Positions 58,711-64,000 of a stretch of 64,000 bases of DNA are shown one piece after another; position 1 is the stretch's first letter, and every line of letters starts with the position of its first letter. A program made the position numbers and the translations under genes. Source of the stretch: Gnomoniopsis sp. IMI 355080 (lineage: Eukaryota > Ascomycota > Sordariomycetes > Diaporthales > Gnomoniaceae); contig JAPEVC010000004.1 of assembly GCA_027946555.1 (NCBI GenBank), positions 248,001 through 312,000 of the forward strand. Reading direction: 5' to 3'. The notes beneath the pieces were generated by a model. It was not told the origin of the DNA. It saw only the letters and a program-made list of their open reading frames with translations, and did no database searches.

Positions 58711-60128
58711 GTTGGCTGTCAACTTTTATGAGGCCAGAGATGCAATTGACTTTTGAGAAGCTGGAGAGCAGCACTTCCAAGCGAGCTACTAGACGGGAAA
58801 AGTGAAGTCTGGTTTACGATATCGGTTTTGGGTGGTGGTGGTGGTCGTGATGTTTGTCGTCGTCGTTCGTAGGGTGAAGTTGTAGAGTACAAGGTACATG
58901 AATATGTACAGAAGGCAGTAAGTGAATAGGAGGAAAAAGCCAAGAATGAAGGGAAGAGACGAAGGAAACTAAAGAGCTACTATGTAATGGGGCTCCTAGG
59001 AAGGAACTCACGATAATTGCACGGCCGGGCGTTCCATGAATGTTCCGGGCCAGCGCCTTTACGTTAGATGATTTGCGCGAAGCTGGTCGTGGTGGACAGT
59101 CCTCCGGTACATTCCTTTTCCCCCAACGAGAGTAGACGCCCGCGGTCTCTGCCCCTCACCCAGGCACACAGTGACATAGCACGGGGCAGTTCGGCAGAAT
59201 GACGGCTACAGTGACGTTCTCCCCTTGAACCTTTCTCCACAGGGCGGGACCCCTCTCTGCCTTCTTCCCCACAGTCCCACACTAACAGGGTGACCAGGTC
59301 CGCTCCACGGGGATGTGGAGAGGAGGCGCCAAATGGCTGTTAGTGGCCTTGCACCTCTATTTCGTCCTACGAGTACCTAGCTACTGCAGTACCTAGCTGC
59401 CTACGATGGTACTAGCAATGGGTATCCGGATGGAGATTGACCACACTATGATGCAAGAGAATAAACCGGAACGCATATCACTGCGACATACCTAACAGGA
59501 CTGATAACCCCTACTGGTACTAGACCTAATTGCACAAGAATTAATCCGTACGGATTACAAAGTACCTACATAGTAATGGTCCTCCGAAGAAAACAGGGTT
59601 CGGGTTTCGGGGGTTCGATCTGCGTAATTGCCGAATATCCCAGGCCACAATCATAACCTCTCGGGCTCGACTTCTTGACCCTTGGCTTTGGCTTGTGGTC
59701 AGCCGAGGCACATGTCAAAAGATAGTGCCATGCTGCGACGTATCCGGGCAATCAAAAATGACTGTATCCCCAAAGTCACCCATCCTCTTCCAATTCAACA
59801 CACGTACAGACTTCGAATTCTGCTGCTCTCACTCCCTTGACGATAATTCTACTCCGTGACGCACATTCGCTGTCTCCACTGTCCAGCTTCACCTTCTTTT
59901 CTCGCCTCTTTAACCGTCAGTTCCGGACCGCGATTCGGTTGTCGCGACTCGTCGCGTGATACGGCAACCACTCTCCTCGGCTGTCCAACCTCGGAAGAAC
60001 GAGGGAAGGCGAAAAGATAAACAAGAAGGGTTTGAGAAAGAATCAAGTTTGACCACAAGTTTGCAACTACAACCCAGCGGAAGGAAAAGAGAGGAGAGAA
60101 GAAGAAAAAGAAAAAGGAAAGAAGGAAA
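58711..60128. other. Divergent FBP1-PEX11 promoter region
   Basis: No gene is supported in this 1.4-kb stretch. It has a CCTCGG-type cluster (listed separately), a CCCCAC word (reverse GTGGGG, a CreA-type core) near 59269, TACCTAGCT words at 59373-59396, and a purine-rich leader just before PEX11. Confidence 0.6.
59703..59994. promoter_or_regulatory. Three CCTCGG cores (candidate fatty-acid-response sites)
   Basis: CCGAGG, the reverse of CCTCGG, lies at 59703-59708; CCTCGG lies at 59975-59980 and again at 59989-59994, only 14 bp apart and about 135-155 bp upstream of PEX11. CCTCGG is the core bound by FarA/FarB-type zinc-cluster factors that induce beta-oxidation, peroxisome and glyoxylate genes in Aspergillus. 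Site use here is inferred. Confidence 0.5.
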
Positions 60129-60903
60129 ATGGTTGCAGACGCCGTGATCTACCACCCCAGCGTGGCCCACTACCTACGCTTCGTCGCCACCACCGTTGGC
60201 CGCGACAAGCTGCTACGCACCCTGCAATACTTTGCCCGCTTTTATGCTTGGTACCTGTACCGCACCAATGGCTCACCCGCCGAGATTGCTCCCTGGGATG
60301 CCATCAAGAAGCAGTTTGGCTTGACCCGCAAAATCATGCGCGTCGGCAAGAATGTCGAGCACTTGAAAGCAGCTGCGACTGCCGCCGACGCAAAGGCCGG
60401 CACCTTGGACCCTGTGCTCAAGTATGCCGCCGTGGGCAGGCAGGTGGGTTATGCTGGCTATTTGACCCTTGATATGGCTACCGTGTTGGATGCGGCCGGG
60501 ATCAGGAAGAGTGAGGCGGCCAAGAGGCTCCAAAAGGAAGCCTATCGATTCTGGGCCATGGGCTTGATGTGCAGCGTTGTGGCGCAGACATATACCCTGT
60601 ATCAGTTGAGGGTGAGGGAGGCCAAGGTCGACAAGAAGGAAGGCGAGGGCGTCGTCGAGAGCAAGAGGATAGCTCTGTGAGTGTGACTTGTTGTCACTTG
60701 TGCAATTACTTTGAAAGTCATGGCTAATGATTCATCTCAGGGAACGCTCTGCCAGCCAGCTGCAGCTACTATCCGACCTCTGCGACCTGACTGTGCCATA
60801 CTCCGCCCTCGGCTGGATCAACTTCGACGATGGGATCGTGGGTCTTGCCGGCACGCTGAGCAGTTTGATCGGTGTGTACAACCAGTGGAAAAAGACGGCT
60901 TGA
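60129..60903 (+). CDS. pex11: Peroxisomal membrane proliferation protein Pex11
   Basis: Exons are 60129-60676 and 60741-60903, giving 236 aa, the usual length. It begins MVADAVIYHPSVAHYLRFVA, then TVGRDKLLRTLQYFARFYAWYL, the conserved amphipathic region that tubulates peroxisome membranes. LTRKIMRVGKNVEHLKAA follows. Helical segments around residues 115-165 and the C-terminal VPYSALGWINFDDGIVGLAGTLSSLIG complete the family pattern. It controls peroxisome elongation and division and fatty-acid metabolism. A purine-rich leader (about 60050-60125) precedes the ATG. The divergent FBP1 and the CCTCGG cluster suggest induction on lipid carbon sources. Confidence 0.96.
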
Positions 60904-61504
60904 GTGCCGCAGCGGGCAAGGGTGTTTAGGAATGGCGTTCAGCATGATAAGATATGAGGAGCAGGTATTTGGTGTGCATACCTCGACAGACAGGGTATAG
61001 TATTTCAGACAATGACGGAAACTTTGGCTATTTTTTTTATTTTTTTTTTGGTTCCCCTACGATTCCCTGCATCTGGCTTGCGGCTGCGACGACAATGGTT
61101 TTCACGGCGCAGCGTTTGAGTCCTCCTTCGCACGTTTCGTATGACCATGTGAGATAGTTGGAATACCTTTGTTTTCTTGTGAAAATGAAATCTGTGGCTG
61201 CAAATGTGTCCGGATGTGCGCGCTGGTTTTAGCTAGTCAGAGAAATAGTCTCTGTTGAGACCGTGACTGCTGAGAACACTTTGCTGAATGTGTACTTTAC
61301 GGCTCAAGCTGTATGGCTAGGCGTATACTGTCAGCAAGAAATGAGTCTGGAAAGTATTTGAAATTGGAACCCCTCGGAGCAGAAGGAAGGGATAATTTGC
61401 CAGAGCAGAGCGGCTCGAAGTTCATTTAGACTCATGGGGCGCTGTGAAAGATCAATTGTGACGTGTCTGGACCATAGCTTCTTGGTCATTTTTTATGTTT
61501 ATGG
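60904..61504. other. Convergent intergenic region, PEX11 and IND1
   Basis: No gene. There is a T-rich run at about 61031-61049 (eight T, A, then ten T), likely part of the PEX11 3' end signals. Confidence 0.5.
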
Positions 61505-62596
61505 CTACACCAAACCGATCCTATTCGCGACATGCCTTGCAATCCCCATGAACGCCTCGGCCCTCGCACTATCTGGTTCCGCGACAACGGTCGGTTTCCC
61601 CTCCTGCGCATGACTGCCAATATTCTGGTGCAGCGGAATATCGCCCAAGAAGGCAATCTCGTGGTCCGAACAAACCTTTTGCACACCATCGCTAGTCCCA
61701 AATATCTGGTGTTGTCCGCCGCATGTGGGACACGTGAATAGCGCCATGTTGTTGACAAGACCCACGATCGGTACATTCACCTTCTTAAACATGTTGATGC
61801 CCTTGACAGCATCTTTAACGGAAAGGGTGTGTGGTGTGGTTATAATCACGGAGCCTTGAATGTGAAGAAAGTGTGAGTATGGAGCCATTCCTGCGAGGGG
61901 CTGGGCAAAGACAATGCGTACCGTCTAACACAATTTGTTGCGTGATGCTTAATTGTGTGTCGCCTGTGCCTGGCGGAAGGTCCAGGACGAGAATATCAAG
62001 ACCGCCCCAGTCGACTTCGTGCAGGAGTTGCTGCAGCGCTTTCATGACCATCATGCCGCGCCATACAACAGGTGCCTCCTCTCCAACCAGGTAGCCCATA
62101 GACATAGTCTTGACCCCATAATTCGACAGTGGTAGTAGCTGATTATCTGTCGTAGAGCTTCAGCCACGGGGTCCGTCTCTATCATACCGCATCATGGGCC
62201 ACACATACTCTGTGACAGCCTGGGCTCCTCGTTCAAGTTAAACAAGGTGGGGATGGAGGGGCCAAAGATATCCGTATCTAAAATACCCGATCTGTGTCCA
62301 AGCCTTGCAAAGGACAGCGCCAGGTTTGCTGCCACGGTACTCTTGCCGACACCGCCCTTGGCAGAGGACACTGCTATTACTTTGGCAACGTCCTTGATCT
62401 TACGGCGCTCGGGCAGGCCGCGTTGCATACGGGGGATAGAGCCGCTGCGGGGGAGACCCTGAAAATGAAGGTTACATTAAATATTCATACAAGTTTTGAG
62501 TGAACGTGTAGGACTGACCAGCGGATTCTCATGTTGTAAAGCCCGCAAAGTGTGGAAAAGGCGGCGCTGGATGGGCGTCATGACGGTCGAGGACAT
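61505..62596 (-). CDS. ind1: Mitochondrial complex I iron-sulfur assembly factor Ind1 (NUBPL)
   Basis: Exons are 62596-62519, 62458-62209, 62146-61922 and 61854-61505, giving 300 aa. The first 45 residues are basic and Ser/Arg-rich without acids (QRRLFHTLRALQHE, GLPRSGSIPRMQRGLPERR), a mitochondrial presequence. The Mrp/NBP35 ATPase follows: a deviant Walker A KGGVGKST (about residue 60), DTDIFGPSIPTLF, LDLPPGTGDTQLS, and the cluster-binding FTCPTCGG (C-P-T-C, about 218-225). The VVWRGMMVMKALQQLLHEVDW stretch matches Ind1, not cytosolic Nbp35, which has an N-terminal four-Cys cluster absent here. It delivers Fe-S clusters to respiratory complex I in the matrix. Confidence 0.94.
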
Positions 62597-63003
62597 GGCG
62601 AGGGTGATAGGGTCGACAGCAGGAAGTGTTCATCTAAGTCATCCTACATAATTCGCGAATAGAAGAGAGAGATGTGAACAGGGAGATCATGAATACGAAA
62701 CCAGACACTTTTCACTTCCGCCTGGTACGTCACAAGATAAGTATCCAATTACAAGCAAATACAGTGAGCGAGTGAACGAGGCTCCCAACAGTTCGTTGAA
62801 TTTCAATACCGGGAGCCGGGTCATGGCTTGCGGGCCGCGCCTTTCTCACGCGCGACCAATCCGCCCAGCCGGCCGGGACTAGAGGACCCACTAAAAAGTT
62901 GAGAAGAACCGCCCAAGCATGTCCACCTGCATTTTCTGCTCGTGCCCGCAAAATCTGAAGCCTTGCCTTCCGCAAACCAAACGCCCTCGAGATTTCAGAC
63001 ATC
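62597..63003. promoter_or_regulatory. Divergent IND1-BFR2 promoter with a CCAAT box
   Basis: The 407-bp gap between the divergent genes contains CCAAT at 62856-62860, about 145 bp before the BFR2 ATG, and a small ATTCGCGAAT palindrome near 62651. CCAAT is bound by the HAP complex in fungi, but use here is inferred. No gene is present. Confidence 0.5.
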
Positions 63004-64000
63004 ATGGCGCCCACCACGAAACCCCGCGCGAAAAGATTCGCCGATTTCGATGAGAAGGCTGTCAAGGGTACGATTTCACTTATTTGACGGCCAATTTCCA
63101 AGGCAAGGCGGAAAAAGGCTGACAGCATAGTGCGCAGATCTCGATCCAGAGGCAGAGGGCGCTGCGGTTCACGGCAGTGACAGCGACGAGGAGGATGATG
63201 ATGGACAGGGGACGGAGCACTATGTCTCTGTTGGGTACGTACATTTTAACTTTGCTTGACGTCCACGGCTCTCGTGCTTACTTCGTCTTTGCAGCAAGTC
63301 CAAACTCCGCCAGAAAGAAGCCCCTGCTCTCGGTCCCAAATACAGTGGGGTCCGGGTCAGCCGCGCAGCCCTCGACGACAGTAGCGATGGCGAACCGGGT
63401 CAAGAGGACTCTGACGACGGCTCGGAGGAGGAAGAACAAGATTCGGAAGAGTTTGACGATCCCCATACTGCCGATTTAGAGCGGGACAACATCATCGATG
63501 ACGAGGAGATCGATAGTGATGAAGCCTTCGAGGAGGGCGAGGAGGAAATGTTCAAGAAGAAAGGCTTCACGTTCAAAGACAGCAAAGCTGCTACTAGCGG
63601 GAAAGATACCTCATCGAAGCCGCTTGCCAATGGGCGGCCCAAACGAGCAGTTGCTGCAGACTTTATGTCTGGCTCAGAGGGCTCTGGCAGCGAGGATGAT
63701 GAGGCATCAGACCTTGGTGATTCGTCCGATGATGCCAATGAGCCGCTGAACGAGTCTGAATCGGGCGATAGCGCTAGCGACGACGCTGATGAAGGATCAT
63801 CTGCCCAAGAAGATTCTGAGGACGACTCCGAGGAAGAAGACGAGAGCGAGGATGAAGCGATGGGCGGCATGGACATGGGCGACACCACTTCCGACCTGCG
63901 CAAGCTCCTCAAGCGTGAGCAGGCGGACCGTAGAGACATCATCTCGGGTGTATCGCAAGCCGTCAAGGCAGACGCCGAGAAGGGTGTCGCAGTCCGCCAG
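63004..64000 (+). CDS. bfr2: Bfr2/AATF-family ribosome biogenesis protein (3' truncated by window end)
   Basis: Exons seen are 63004-63067, 63138-63234 and 63295 onward; the gene runs off the right edge. The start is MAPTTKPRAKRFADFDEKAVK, then DLDPEAEGAAVHGSDSDEED and HYVSVGKSKLR, the conserved opening of Bfr2/AATF. A very acidic middle (runs of Ser, Asp and Glu, about residues 75-280) is interrupted by basic patches. The sequence then enters the core domain with DLRKLLKREQADRRDIISGV and AVKADAEKGVAVRQ, the AATF leucine-zipper region. Yeast Bfr2 acts in the nucleolar small-subunit processome. It is divergent from IND1. About 40-50% of the protein should lie beyond this window. Confidence 0.92.

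Noticed and set aside
1..64000. A secondary metabolite cluster, defence island or transposon
   Set aside because: I found no polyketide or peptide synthase, P450, transporter group, transposase, integrase or terminal repeats; the genes are mostly unrelated housekeeping genes.

Overview
This window is nuclear DNA of a filamentous ascomycete (Pezizomycotina). Genes are split by short introns of about 50-120 nt with GTAAGT/GTATGT/GTGAGT-type donors, CTAAC/CTGAC-type branch sites and AG acceptors. They lie on both strands with 0.3-3 kb of non-coding DNA between them, and the products match fungal families (Sup35, Atg13, Hse1, Pan2, Bud22, Bfr2, Pex11, Ind1). The class within Pezizomycotina cannot be fixed from sequence alone. 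I see no rRNA, tRNA, CRISPR array or intact transposon. All exon boundaries below were read by eye from splice signals and frame; every complete multi-exon model sums to a multiple of three.

Layout. 0.8-4.1 kb: a small Gly/Val/Thr-rich protein, then a modular Ser/Thr-rich protein (minus). 4.9-9.1 kb: a mitochondrial oxodicarboxylate carrier and the translation termination factor eRF3/Sup35 with a prion-like N terminus (both minus). 10-18.5 kb: a RanGTP-binding protein, an alkaline ceramidase, a seven-helix receptor-like protein and a GNAT acetyltransferase. 19.6-29.8 kb: a SNF2 ATPase, ESCRT-0 subunit Hse1 and autophagy factor Atg13. 32.9-44.2 kb: an ankyrin/RCC1/double-BTB protein, a short-chain dehydrogenase, Bud22, a divergent centrin and a DUF1295 membrane protein. 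47.2-52.9 kb: an oxoglutarate/malate-type carrier and Pan2. 53.3-56.6 kb: two lineage-restricted proteins, one built of tandem repeats that each carry a SUMO-interaction-like motif. 57.5-64 kb: fructose-1,6-bisphosphatase, Pex11, Ind1 and the start of Bfr2.

Most of the 24 genes are unrelated housekeeping genes in an ordinary eukaryotic arrangement, not a cluster. Some themes recur: mitochondrial transport and complex I assembly (two carriers, Ind1), ribosome biogenesis and translation or mRNA turnover (Bud22, Bfr2, eRF3, Pan2), and membrane traffic (Hse1, Atg13). FBP1 and PEX11 are divergent across 1.4 kb that holds three CCTCGG fatty-acid-response-type cores, consistent with shared control on lipid carbon sources.

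The most novel items are the tandem SIM-like repeat protein (53.3-54.7 kb) and the duplicated-module surface-type protein lacking a signal peptide (1.8-4.1 kb). Two long gene-free stretches (29.85-32.89 and 44.17-47.24 kb) remain unexplained.
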